Shown: piece by piece, positions 25,433-33,916 of the stretch
How positions within the stretch are numbered: position 1 is the first letter of the stretch
Layout: each line of letters begins with the position of its first letter
NCBI RefSeq assembly: GCF_900112355.1
Contig: NZ_FOLM01000013.1
Location: forward strand, 118,768 to 182,767
Direction: 5' to 3'
DNA: 64,000 bases
Origin: Streptomyces aidingensis
GTDB lineage: Bacteria > Actinomycetota > Actinomycetes > Streptomycetales > Streptomycetaceae
Notes under the pieces: generated by a model
Seen by the model: only the letters and a program-made list of their open reading frames with translations
The model's database searches: none
What the model was told of the DNA's origin: nothing
Position numbers and translations under genes: made by a program

Positions 25433-26164
25433 ATGTCCAGACGGATGTCGCGTCTTCTTCTCTCGGTTGTCATGCTCTTGTCAGTCGGCCTGTTCTCGGC
25501 CGCCGCCACCGGCAGCGCCGCGGCCGACTCCTGCTACACCTTCCCCCGCACCCTGAGCCAGGGCATGTCCGGCTCGGATGTGGCCCAGCTCCAGATCCGG
25601 GTCGCCGGCTACCCCGGCTACGGCGCCGTGCTCGCCATCGACGGCGCCTACGGCCCGGCCACGGCGGCGGCGGTGCGGCGCTTCCAGTCCGCCTACGGCC
25701 TCACCGTGGACGGCGTGGCCGGCCCGCAGACCTTCAACAAGATCTACCAGCTCCAGGACGGCGACTGCTCCACCGCCAACTTCACCTTCTCCGAGCTCAA
25801 CAGGTGCAACAGCACCTGGTCCGGCGGAGCGGTGAGCGCCTCCAGGGCCAAGGAGAACGCCCGGCGGGCGATGTGGAAGCTCCAGGCCATGCGCCACGCC
25901 CTGGGCGACCGGCCGCTCTATGTCAGCAGCGGCTTCCGCTCCTACTCCTGCAACAGCGCGGTGGGCGGCGCGTCCAACAGCCGCCACCTCTACGGCGACG
26001 CGGTGGACCTCACCGGCAGCCATGCGCTGTGCACGCTGGCGAAGCGGGCGCGCTACCACGGCTTCAACGGCATCTTCGGGCCCGGCTACCCGGGCCACAA
26101 CGACCACACCCATGTCGACACCCGGGCCAGCCGCGCCTGGTCCGCACCCAACTGCGGAATCTGA
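25433..26164 (+). CDS. Secreted zinc D-Ala-D-Ala carboxypeptidase (M15A) with peptidoglycan-binding domain
   Basis: 243-aa secreted enzyme. Signal peptide about 1-31 (LLLSVVMLLSVGLFSAAATGSA), PG_binding_1 repeat about 40-105 (GSDVAQLQIRV...VDGVAGPQTF), then an M15A peptidase. Zinc ligands are visible in SRHLYGDAVDL (His, Asp) and HTHVD (His). Architecture matches the Streptomyces albus G DD-carboxypeptidase. Six Cys in the mature part suggest three disulfides. It trims pentapeptide stems of peptidoglycan outside the membrane. Start ATG 25433 with AAAGG upstream. Confidence 0.92.
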   Translation: MSRRMSRLLLSVVMLLSVGLFSAAATGSAAADSCYTFPRTLSQGMSGSDVAQLQIRVAGYPGYGAVLAIDGAYGPATAAAVRRFQSAYGLTVDGVAGPQTFNKIYQLQDGDCSTANFTFSELNRCNSTWSGGAVSASRAKENARRAMWKLQAMRHALGDRPLYVSSGFRSYSCNSAVGGASNSRHLYGDAVDLTGSHALCTLAKRARYHGFNGIFGPGYPGHNDHTHVDTRASRAWSAPNCGI

Positions 26165-26305
26165 CCGCACCGGTGCCGCCCGGCCGTCGCAGGCGGCCGG
26201 GCGGACCGCCCCGCCCCCCGCTTTCCCGCCCCGCTTTCCCGTCCCCCCGCTCTCCCGCCGTCCGCCTTTTGCTCCTTCCGACACTCCGAGCAGGGAGTCG
26301 AACCG

Positions 26306-27322
26306 GTGCGCATCCCCCCACGCCCCAGTGCCGCCGTCGTCACGGTCACCGCCTCCGCCCTCCTCGCCGTCTCCGCCGCCGGGCTGCTGGCCGGCTGCTC
26401 GACACGGCCGGACCCGGCCCCGGAACAGTCCGCGCCGGTGAGCCGGGCGCCCGGCGCGCACAGCCTGGGCGCCGGCCTGAGTTTCCCCATGGACCGCTAC
26501 CGGATCAGCGACGCCGACCAGCGGACCCTGGAGCTGGCCCGGAACGTGCTGATCACCGAGTGCATGAGCCGCCACGGCCTGGACTACACCCCGCCCGCGC
26601 CCGCCGGGCCGTCCGGCCTGCCGCCCTATGCCCACCTCTACGGCGTGGACGACCCCGGCCATGCCGCGGTCCACGGCTACCGCCACCCCGCCGATCTGGA
26701 ACCGGACGCCTATCCGCGGATCGAGCAGGACCTGTCGGCCCAGGAGCGGCTCGCCCTCTACGGCGACCCGGAGCACACCGAGCAGACAGCGCCCGCGGAG
26801 ATCACCCATGACCCGGAGGGCCGGGAGCCCGGGCATGCCCACGAAGGCCCGGAACCCCGCCCCGCCCATCCGTCCGGGCAGTCCCAGCCGTCCGAGCCGG
26901 CCACCGGCTGCTGGGGCGAGGCCCGGCTCGCCATCAACGAGCCCGGCGAGGACTGGATCGATCCCACCTTTATCCACCAGTTGGAGGACGAGGCCGGCCA
27001 TGCCGCCGACGAGGACCCGCGCGTGGCCGGGCTGCGCCGGGAGTGGGCCGGCTGCATGGCCCGGAACGGCTACCCGGAGGCCCGCGGCCCGCTGACCGCC
27101 GTGGAGGACCTGGGCCTGACCGACATCATGGACGAGCGGGCCATCGCCGCCGCCCGGCAGGATGTGGCCTGCAAGACCGAGACCGGCCTGGTGGCGCGCT
27201 GGGCCGCGGTCGACGCCGAATACCAGGCGGAGCTGATCGCCGAGCACGCCGGTCTGCTCGCCGACTACCAGCGGCAGCACGCCGAACGGATGGCACGCGC
27301 CCGCGCCGTGCTCGCCCCCTGA
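26306..27322 (+). CDS. Hypothetical lipoprotein
   Basis: 338-aa exported lipoprotein. Signal peptide with lipobox LLAGC (about residue 31), then an exported region with repeated patterns such as RNVLITECMSRHGLDY and RREWAGCMARNGYPEARGP, where a Cys-Met pair sits in each helix. A Pro/His-rich loop lies at about 165-200. The paired CMxRxG(L/Y) motifs suggest two similar helical modules joined by a disulfide or binding a ligand. I recall similar Streptomyces hypothetical lipoproteins but no function. GTG 26306 start. Monocistronic. Confidence 0.75.
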   Translation: MRIPPRPSAAVVTVTASALLAVSAAGLLAGCSTRPDPAPEQSAPVSRAPGAHSLGAGLSFPMDRYRISDADQRTLELARNVLITECMSRHGLDYTPPAPAGPSGLPPYAHLYGVDDPGHAAVHGYRHPADLEPDAYPRIEQDLSAQERLALYGDPEHTEQTAPAEITHDPEGREPGHAHEGPEPRPAHPSGQSQPSEPATGCWGEARLAINEPGEDWIDPTFIHQLEDEAGHAADEDPRVAGLRREWAGCMARNGYPEARGPLTAVEDLGLTDIMDERAIAAARQDVACKTETGLVARWAAVDAEYQAELIAEHAGLLADYQRQHAERMARARAVLAP

Positions 27323-27648
27323 ACCGGCCCCGCCCATCCCGCCGCACCGCCGGCCGGCCCGGCGACCGGCCGGCCGGACGACCGGCCGGAAAACGGGCCG
27401 GAAACGGTCACCGCGGGCAGCGGAACGGGCGGCCCCCGTCCGGCCGTTCCGGCTTCCTGCCCGGACGCCGGACGGGCGCCGCCCCCGGAAACGGGCACAA
27501 ACGGGCACTATCGATGCTGTTCCCGCCCTGGTGACAGCCCCGGGTCATCGGTAAAACTCCTCCTGTCGGCCCGAACGGGCACCCCATGACGGCCGGCGAC
27601 CGGCCGGTCAGTGGCGATGGGCGAGAGGCGAGCGAGGTGAACCGCGTC
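27323..27648. other. 326-nt intergenic region upstream of the polyol operon regulator
   Basis: No gene seen. The left part is dominated by repeated CCGGCCGG blocks, including a possible terminator hairpin at 27349-27374 (GCCGGCCGG / CCGGCCGGC, 8-nt loop). The right part holds the leader of the DeoR-type regulator. Confidence 0.5.
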
Positions 27649-28416
27649 ATGAAGGCAGAGGAACGCCAGCGGGAAATCCTCACCGCCGCCCGCCGCGCCG
27701 GTTCGGTGGACGTCGCCGGGCTCGCCGAACGGCTCGGCGTCGCCCGCGAGACCATCCGCCGTGACCTGCGGCTGCTGGAGGACCACGGTCTGATGCGCCG
27801 CACCCACGGCGGCGCCTACCCGGTGGAGAGCGCGAACTTCGAGACGACCCTCGCCTTCCGCACCACCATGCATGTGCCCGAGAAGCGGCGGATCGCGACC
27901 GCCGCGGCCGAACTGCTGGGCGACGCCGAAACCGTCTTCATCGACGAGGGCTTCACCCCCCAGCTCGTGGCCGAGGCACTGCCCCGGGAGCGCCCGCTCA
28001 CCGTGGTCACCGCCTCCCTGCCGGTGGCCGGCGCCCTGGCCGACCGCGAGGACGACCGCATCACCGTGCTGCTGCTCGGCGGCCGGGTGCGCGGCGGCAC
28101 CCTGGCCACCGTGGACCACTGGACCGTTCACATGCTGTCCGGCTTCGTCATCGACCTGGCGTTCATCGGCGCCAACGGAATCTCCCGGCAGTACGGGCTG
28201 ACCACTCCGGACCCCGCGGTCGGGGAGGTGAAGGCGCAGGCCATGCGCGCGGCCCGGCGCCGGATCTTCATCGGCGTGCACACCAAGTTCGCGGCGGTCA
28301 GCTTCTGCCGCTTCGCCGAGGTCGGCGACTTCGAGGCGATCGTGACCAGTACCCGGCTGCCGGCGGCCGAGGCGCACCGGTATTCGCTGATGGGCCCGGC
28401 GGTCCACCGCGTCTAG
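27649..28416 (+). CDS. DeoR-family transcriptional regulator of the polyol operon
   Basis: 255-aa DeoR/GlpR-type repressor. N-terminal winged helix-turn-helix about 1-60 (VAGLAERLGVARETIRRDLRLLEDHGLMRRTHGG) and a C-terminal DeoRC sugar-phosphate sensor domain about 75-235 (FIDEGFTPQLVAEAL; FIGANGIS; GEVKAQAM). Such regulators usually respond to phosphorylated sugars. It precedes and is co-oriented with the transporter/dehydrogenase/kinase genes (199-nt gap), so it probably controls them. Starts at GTG 27637 or earlier are also possible. The ligand is unknown, presumably the phosphorylated product of the downstream kinase. Confidence 0.88.
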   Translation: MKAEERQREILTAARRAGSVDVAGLAERLGVARETIRRDLRLLEDHGLMRRTHGGAYPVESANFETTLAFRTTMHVPEKRRIATAAAELLGDAETVFIDEGFTPQLVAEALPRERPLTVVTASLPVAGALADREDDRITVLLLGGRVRGGTLATVDHWTVHMLSGFVIDLAFIGANGISRQYGLTTPDPAVGEVKAQAMRAARRRIFIGVHTKFAAVSFCRFAEVGDFEAIVTSTRLPAAEAHRYSLMGPAVHRV

Positions 28417-28615
28417 CGCTCCGCGCCGCCCCGCTCCACCCGCACCCGGCAGCACCGTTCCCCCTACCCCGCCCCCGTCCCTTTCGTCCCCTTCTTCTGC
28501 TTCCCCTTCACCGTCTCCATCGTCTGCTTCGTCTTCATCGTCGTCCTTGGCGCTGCCCTCGCTCATCCCTCCCTTCCGACGCACCGGAACCCCTCTCCAG
28601 AACCGGAGCCGCACC

Positions 28616-29998
28616 ATGATCCCCTCCCGCTCCTCCAGACGTCCCGTCCGGCCGGCGCTCGCCCTCGCCCTCTCCGGCGGTCTGCTGCTCACCGCACTCA
28701 CCGCCTGCGCCGGGGCGGGCGGCTCCGGCGGCGGTTCGTCCGACGGCGAGTCCATCAACGTGCTGATGGTCAACAACCCGCCCATGGTGGAACTCCAGAA
28801 GCTCACCGCAGAGCACTTCACCAGCGAGACCGGCATCGAGGTCAACTTCACCGTGATGCCGGAGAACGAGGTCCGCGACCGCATCAGCCAGGACTTCGCC
28901 AACCAGGCCGGCCAGTACGACGTGGCCACCATCTCCAACTACGAGACCCCGATCTACGCCCGCAACGGCTGGCTGCACGAACTGGACCCCTACCTGGCCG
29001 AGGACGAGGACTACGACGCCGCCGACATCCTCACCCCCATGCAGCTCTCGCTCACCGGGGACGACGGCAAGACCTACGCCCAGCCCTTCTACGGCGAGTC
29101 CTCCTTCCTGATGTACCGCACCGATGTCTTCGACGAGCTGGGCCTGACCATGCCGGACCGGCCCACCTGGGAGGAGGTCGCCTCCCTGGCCGCCGAGATC
29201 GACGCGGCCCGCGACGACATGAAGGGCATCTGCCTGCGCGGCCTGCCCGGCTGGGGCGAAGTCATGGCCCCGCTCACCACCGTCGTCAACACCTTCGGCG
29301 GCACCTGGTTCGACGCCGACTGGAACGCCCGGCTGACCGACCCCGAATTCCGGGAGGCCACCGAGTTCTACGTCAATCTGGTCCGCGAGCACGGCGAGGC
29401 GGGCGCCGCCCAGGCCGGCTACGCCGAGTGCCTCAACAACATGACCCAGGGCGCCACCGCCATGTGGTACGACGCCACCGCCGGCGCCGGCTCCCTGGAG
29501 GCCGACGGCTCCCCGGTCAAGGGCAAGATCGGCTATGTGCCCGCGCCGGTGCAGGAGACCGGCTCCTCCGGCTGGCTCTACACCTGGGCCTGGGGCATCC
29601 AGCGGGCGTCCGGCAACACCGACGCCGCCTGGGAGTTCATCTCCTGGGCCTCCAGCCGGGAGTACGAGGAGCTGGTCGGCGAGGAGATCGGCTGGGCCAA
29701 CGTCCCGGCCGGCAAGCGCTACTCGCTCTACGACAACCCCCGCTACCAGGAGGCCGCCGCCGCCTTCTACGAGGTGACCCGGAACGCCATCGACAGCGCC
29801 GACCCGGAGAATCCCGGCGTGCAGCCGCGCCCGGCCCCCGGCATCCAGTTCGTCGGCATACCCGAGTTCACCGACCTGGGCACCCGCGTCTCGCAGGAGA
29901 TCAGCGCCGCCATCGCCGGCCGGCAGAGCGTGGCCGAGGCGCTGGAGAAGTCCCAGCGGATGGCCGAGGAGATCGCCGAGGAGTACCGCAGCCGATGA
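28616..29998 (+). CDS. Polyol/sugar ABC transporter substrate-binding lipoprotein
   Basis: 460-aa CUT1-family extracellular binding protein. Signal peptide with lipobox LTAC (about residue 33), then a Gly/Ser linker and the binding fold. The family resemblance is to sorbitol/mannitol-binding proteins (NNPPMVELQKL..., TEFYVNLVREHGEAGAAQAGYAECLNNMTQG). It should deliver the sugar alcohol to the two permeases that follow by ATGA overlap. Preceded by an unusual pyrimidine-rich leader. The start ATG 28616 has GGAG at about 8 nt. Confidence 0.9.
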   Translation: MIPSRSSRRPVRPALALALSGGLLLTALTACAGAGGSGGGSSDGESINVLMVNNPPMVELQKLTAEHFTSETGIEVNFTVMPENEVRDRISQDFANQAGQYDVATISNYETPIYARNGWLHELDPYLAEDEDYDAADILTPMQLSLTGDDGKTYAQPFYGESSFLMYRTDVFDELGLTMPDRPTWEEVASLAAEIDAARDDMKGICLRGLPGWGEVMAPLTTVVNTFGGTWFDADWNARLTDPEFREATEFYVNLVREHGEAGAAQAGYAECLNNMTQGATAMWYDATAGAGSLEADGSPVKGKIGYVPAPVQETGSSGWLYTWAWGIQRASGNTDAAWEFISWASSREYEELVGEEIGWANVPAGKRYSLYDNPRYQEAAAAFYEVTRNAIDSADPENPGVQPRPAPGIQFVGIPEFTDLGTRVSQEISAAIAGRQSVAEALEKSQRMAEEIAEEYRSR

Positions 29999-31041
29999 AG
30001 ACCACCCCCCTGAGCGCGGCGGACGGCTCTCCCCGCCCCGCCGCCTCCCCCCTCGCCCCCGCCGGCGGCAGCGGCCGGGCGTCGCCCGGCCGGGCCGGGA
30101 CATCCCCGCCCCCCGGCCGGCCGCGCCCGCCCCGGCGGGGGCGGGCCGGGGGACGGCGGCCCGGGAACCGGGCCAGGGCCTGGGCCACCCGCGCCCCGCT
30201 GCTGCCCGCCCTCGTCTTCCTGATCGTGGTCACCCAGCTTCCCTTCCTGGGCACGCTGGTGATCTCCCTCTTCGACTGGAACTCGCTCTACCCCGACGCC
30301 CGCGAGTTCGCCGGCTTCGGCAACTACTCCACCGTGCTCGGCGACGAGCGGCTGCGCTCCTCGGTGATCACCACCATCCTGCTCACCGCGACGGTGGTGC
30401 TGGTCACCCTGCTGCTCGGGCTGGTGCTGGCGCTGCTGCTGGACCGCCGCTTCCGGGGCCGGGGCCTGGTCCGCACCCTGCTGATCACCCCCTTCCTGCT
30501 GGTGCCGGTGGCCGCCGCCCTGCTGTGGAAGCACGTCCTCTACAACCCCGAGTACGGCCTGTTCAACGGCCTGCTCGGGCTGGTGGGCGGCCCGCAGCCG
30601 GACTGGATCTCGGAGTATCCGCTGGCCGCCGTCGAAGCCGCGCTGATCTGGCAGTGGACGCCGTTCATGATGCTGATCCTGCTGGCCGGGCTGCAGAGCC
30701 GGCCGCTGGACGTGGTGGAGGCGGCCCGGATCGACGGGGCGAGCGACTGGCAGATCTTCCGCCACCTCACCCTGCCGCATCTGCGGCGCTATCTGGAACT
30801 GGGCGCCCTGCTCGGCTCGATCTACATCGTCCAGCACTTCGACGCGGTCTTCACCATCACCGGCGGGGCGCTGGACACCGCCAACCTCCCCTTCACCATC
30901 TACCAGACCTTCTACCAGGCGCACGAGTACGGGCTGGCCTCGGCGGCCGGTGTGCTGGTGGTGATCGGCACGATCATCCTGGCCACCTTCGCGCTGCGGG
31001 TCGTCTCGTCCCTCTTCACCGAGGAGGTGACCCGCGGATGA
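29995..31041 (+). CDS. Polyol/sugar ABC transporter permease (MalF type)
   Basis: 348-aa CUT1 permease. About 65 N-terminal residues are Pro/Gly/Arg-rich and cytoplasmic, then about six TM segments (first at 67-90, LLPALVFLIVVTQLPFLGTL) and the EAA loop VVEAARIDGASDWQIF. Start overlaps the binding-protein stop by 4 nt (ATGA), as does its own stop with the next gene, so the three transporter genes are translationally coupled. No ATPase gene in the operon; MsiK or another shared ATPase is implied. Confidence 0.9.
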   Translation: MKTTPLSAADGSPRPAASPLAPAGGSGRASPGRAGTSPPPGRPRPPRRGRAGGRRPGNRARAWATRAPLLPALVFLIVVTQLPFLGTLVISLFDWNSLYPDAREFAGFGNYSTVLGDERLRSSVITTILLTATVVLVTLLLGLVLALLLDRRFRGRGLVRTLLITPFLLVPVAAALLWKHVLYNPEYGLFNGLLGLVGGPQPDWISEYPLAAVEAALIWQWTPFMMLILLAGLQSRPLDVVEAARIDGASDWQIFRHLTLPHLRRYLELGALLGSIYIVQHFDAVFTITGGALDTANLPFTIYQTFYQAHEYGLASAAGVLVVIGTIILATFALRVVSSLFTEEVTRG

Positions 31042-31886
31042 CGGCCGCTGCCACCACCGCGCGCGCCCGGCTGCGCCCGGCCGCGCTCACCCTGCTGGCC
31101 TGGCTGGCCGGCCTGCTGTTCGTGCTGCCGGTGGCCTGGATGGCACTGACCTCCTTCCACGCCGAGCCGGACGCCGCCACCAACCCGCCGTCCTTCACCG
31201 CGCCCCTGACCCTGGACAGCTACCGGGAGTTCTTCGGGCTGAACGGCGGCGCCGACCCCTGGGCGCCGCTGATCAACTCCGCGACCGCCTCGGTCTTCTC
31301 CACCCTGCTCGTCCTGCTGCTCGCGCTGCCCGCCGCCTACGCGCTGTCCATCCGGCGGGTGGCCAGGTGGCGCGACGTGATGTTCTTCTTCCTCTCCACC
31401 AAGATGCTGCCGCTGGTCGCCGGCCTGCTGCCGGTCTATCTGATCGCCAAGAACACCGGCCTGCTGGACAACATCTGGCTGCTGGTCATCCTCTTCACCG
31501 CGATGAACCTGCCGATCGCGGTGTGGATGATGCAGTCCTTCCTGGCCGAGGTGCCCGCCTCGCTGATCGAGGCGGCCCAGATCGACGGCGCCCGGCTGCC
31601 CGTGGTACTGGCCCGGGTGGTGGCGCCCGTCGCCGCGCCGGGCATCGCCGCCACCGCGCTGATCTGCTTCATCTTCTCCTGGAACGAGATGCTGTTCGCG
31701 CGGGTCCTCACCGGGGTCACGGCCGAGACCGCCCCGGTCTTCCTGACCGGCTTCATCACCAGCCAGGGCCTGTTCCTGGCCAAGGTGTCGGCCGCGTCGC
31801 TGGTCATCTCCCTGCCGGTGCTCGCCGCGGGGTTCGCCGCCCAGGACAAACTCGTCCAGGGCCTGTCACTGGGAGCCGTGAAGTGA
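31038..31886 (+). CDS. Polyol/sugar ABC transporter permease (MalG type)
   Basis: 282-aa CUT1 permease with about six TM helices (first about 14-34, LTLLAWLAGLLFVLPVAWMAL) and EAA loop LIEAAQIDGARLPVV. Forms the membrane channel with the preceding permease. The ATG overlaps the upstream stop by 4 nt, and its stop overlaps the GTG of the dehydrogenase by 4 nt. Confidence 0.9.
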   Translation: MTAAATTARARLRPAALTLLAWLAGLLFVLPVAWMALTSFHAEPDAATNPPSFTAPLTLDSYREFFGLNGGADPWAPLINSATASVFSTLLVLLLALPAAYALSIRRVARWRDVMFFFLSTKMLPLVAGLLPVYLIAKNTGLLDNIWLLVILFTAMNLPIAVWMMQSFLAEVPASLIEAAQIDGARLPVVLARVVAPVAAPGIAATALICFIFSWNEMLFARVLTGVTAETAPVFLTGFITSQGLFLAKVSAASLVISLPVLAAGFAAQDKLVQGLSLGAVK

Positions 31887-32872
31887 AAGCCGCACTGATC
31901 GAGGCGCCGGGTTCCGTCCTGGTCACCACCGTGGACGACCCGGCGCCCGGGCCCCGGCAGGTGGTGGTGAAGGTGGCCGCCTGCGGACTGTGCGGCACGG
32001 ATCTGCACATCATGCAGGGCGAGTTCGCCCCCACCCTGCCCATTGTGCCGGGCCACGAGTTCGCCGGGGAGGTGGTGGCGGCCGGCCGGGACGTCACCGA
32101 GCTGGCCGAGGGCGACCGGGTCGCCGTCGATCCGTCCCTCTACTGCCACGAGTGCCGCTACTGCCGCACCGGCCACGCCAACATGTGCGACAACTGGGGC
32201 GCCATCGGCGTCACCCGGCCCGGCGGGGCGGCCGAGTACGCGCTCGCCCCGGTGGCCAACTGCGTCAGGCTGCCCGAGCACATCGCCACCGCCGACGCCG
32301 CACTCGTCGAACCCCTCTCCTGCGCGGTGCGCGGCTATGACGTGCTCTCCGCCCGGATGGGCGCGCATGTGCTGATCTACGGCTCCGGCACCATGGGCCT
32401 GATGATGCTGGAACTCGCCAAGCGCACCGGCGCGGCCTCGGTGGAGGTGGTGGACATCAACCCGGAGCGGCTGGCCACCGCCCGCACCCTGGGCGTCACC
32501 GGCTCCGCGGCGAGCGCCGAGGAACTCGGCCGCCCGCAGGGCTGGGACGTGGTGATCGACGCCACCGGCAACGCCAAGGCGATCCAGGACGGGCTGGGCC
32601 GGGTCGCCAAGGCGGGCACCTTCCTCCAGTTCGGGGTGGCCGACTACGCCACCACGGCCGTCATCGAGCCCTACCGCATCTACAACCAGGAGATCACCAT
32701 CACCGGCTCGATGGCGGTGCTGCACAGCTTCGAGCGGGCCGCCGAACTCTTCGCCGGCGGGGTCATCGACCCCGCCCTGTTCATCAGCGACCGCTTCCCG
32801 CTGGACAGCTACCCCGAGGCCCTGGAACGCTTCGCCGCGGGACAGGGCCGCAAGATCCTCGTCCTCCCCTGA
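31883..32872 (+). CDS. Zinc-dependent medium-chain dehydrogenase (sorbitol/polyol dehydrogenase type)
   Basis: 329-aa MDR-family NAD(P)-dependent dehydrogenase. Catalytic zinc region CGLCGTDLH and GHEFAGEV; structural zinc loop with four Cys (CHECRYCRTGHANMC); Rossmann motif YGSGTMGLMM. It probably oxidises the imported sugar alcohol to a ketose. GTG start overlapping the permease stop by 4 nt. The kinase gene follows after 17 nt. Exact polyol (mannitol, sorbitol, xylitol, arabinitol) cannot be read from the sequence. Confidence 0.9.
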   Translation: MKAALIEAPGSVLVTTVDDPAPGPRQVVVKVAACGLCGTDLHIMQGEFAPTLPIVPGHEFAGEVVAAGRDVTELAEGDRVAVDPSLYCHECRYCRTGHANMCDNWGAIGVTRPGGAAEYALAPVANCVRLPEHIATADAALVEPLSCAVRGYDVLSARMGAHVLIYGSGTMGLMMLELAKRTGAASVEVVDINPERLATARTLGVTGSAASAEELGRPQGWDVVIDATGNAKAIQDGLGRVAKAGTFLQFGVADYATTAVIEPYRIYNQEITITGSMAVLHSFERAAELFAGGVIDPALFISDRFPLDSYPEALERFAAGQGRKILVLP

Positions 32873-32889
32873 ACCGAGGAGTACCCGAC

Positions 32890-33816
32890 ATGCCCCAGCG
32901 CGCGGCCCGTGTGACCGTCGTCGGCGAGTCGCTGGTCGACCTGCTCTGGCCCGCCGGCTCCCGGCAGGCCACCGCGGTGGCGGGCGGCAGCCCGGCCAAT
33001 GTGGCGGTCGGCCTGCACCGGCTGGCCCGGCCGGTCACCCTGGTCACCTGCTGGGGCGACGACCCGCCCGGTGAACTGGTCGCGGCGCGGCTCGCGGAGA
33101 CCGGCGTCCCCGTGATCCGCGCCCCGGCCGCCACCGCCCGCACCACCGTGGCCCTGGCCTGCCTGGACCGGGACGGCTCGGCGTCCTACGACTTCCTGGC
33201 CACCTGGGACCCGGCCGGGCTGCCCGTGCCGGAGGACACCGCCGTCCTGCACACCGGCTCCCTGGCCACGATCCTGGAACCCGGTGCCGCCCGCGTCATC
33301 GCCCTGTGCGAGGAGCAGCGCGCCCGGGGCCGCACCGTCGCCGCCGACCTCAATGTCCGCCCCGCCGTCCAGCCCGACCGGGAGGTCTATCTGGCCGCCT
33401 GCCTGCGGCTGGCCGCCACCGCCGACGTGCTCAAGGCCAGCGACGAGGACCTGGCCTTCCTGCTGCCGGGCCTGGCCCCGGCTCAGGCCGCCCGCCGCCT
33501 GCTCGCCTCCGAGCCCTCCCCGGCGCTGGCCGTGGTCACCCTGGGCGCCGCCGGTGCCCTGGCGGTCACCCCCACCGGGGAGACGCATGTGCCGGCCCCG
33601 GCCGTCACCGTCGCCGACACGGTCGGCGCGGGCGACGCCTTCCAGGCCGCCCTGCTCGACTCCCTGGCCGCGGCCGGCGGCAGCCCGCCGGCCGGCCCCG
33701 ACGGGCTGCGCCGCCTGCTCACCCGCGCCGCCCGTGCCGCCGCCCTCACCTGCACCCGCACCGGCCCCGAGCCCCCCACCCTCGCCGATCTGGAATCCGC
33801 CGCCCCGGGCGCCTGA
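32890..33816 (+). CDS. PfkB-family carbohydrate kinase
   Basis: 308-aa ribokinase-superfamily sugar kinase (fructokinase/xylulokinase-like). N-terminal signature GGSPANVAVGLHRL and C-terminal DTVGAGDAFQAALL with the catalytic Asp are intact. It should phosphorylate the ketose produced by the preceding dehydrogenase, closing a transport-oxidation-phosphorylation pathway whose product may induce the DeoR-type regulator. RBS GAGGAG upstream of ATG 32890. Last gene of the operon. Confidence 0.9.
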   Translation: MPQRAARVTVVGESLVDLLWPAGSRQATAVAGGSPANVAVGLHRLARPVTLVTCWGDDPPGELVAARLAETGVPVIRAPAATARTTVALACLDRDGSASYDFLATWDPAGLPVPEDTAVLHTGSLATILEPGAARVIALCEEQRARGRTVAADLNVRPAVQPDREVYLAACLRLAATADVLKASDEDLAFLLPGLAPAQAARRLLASEPSPALAVVTLGAAGALAVTPTGETHVPAPAVTVADTVGAGDAFQAALLDSLAAAGGSPPAGPDGLRRLLTRAARAAALTCTRTGPEPPTLADLESAAPGA

Positions 33817-33916
33817 CCGGCCGGGCGGAAGAAAACCCGGTGTTCTCCCGTTGTGCCCAGGAAAGGTATGATTTTTCCTGCGGTCGGGTGACCGCACCCT
33901 ATGGCGGAAGTGACTC

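Noticed and set aside
28480..28938. Minus-strand frame rich in Asp/Glu over the pyrimidine tract
   Set aside because: A consequence of GA-rich complement; it overlaps the binding-protein gene antisense and has no RBS.
33859..33879. AGGAAA...TTTCCT hairpin before the phosphatase gene
   Set aside because: Only 6 bp of stem with an 9-nt loop and within a likely promoter region; too weak to call.
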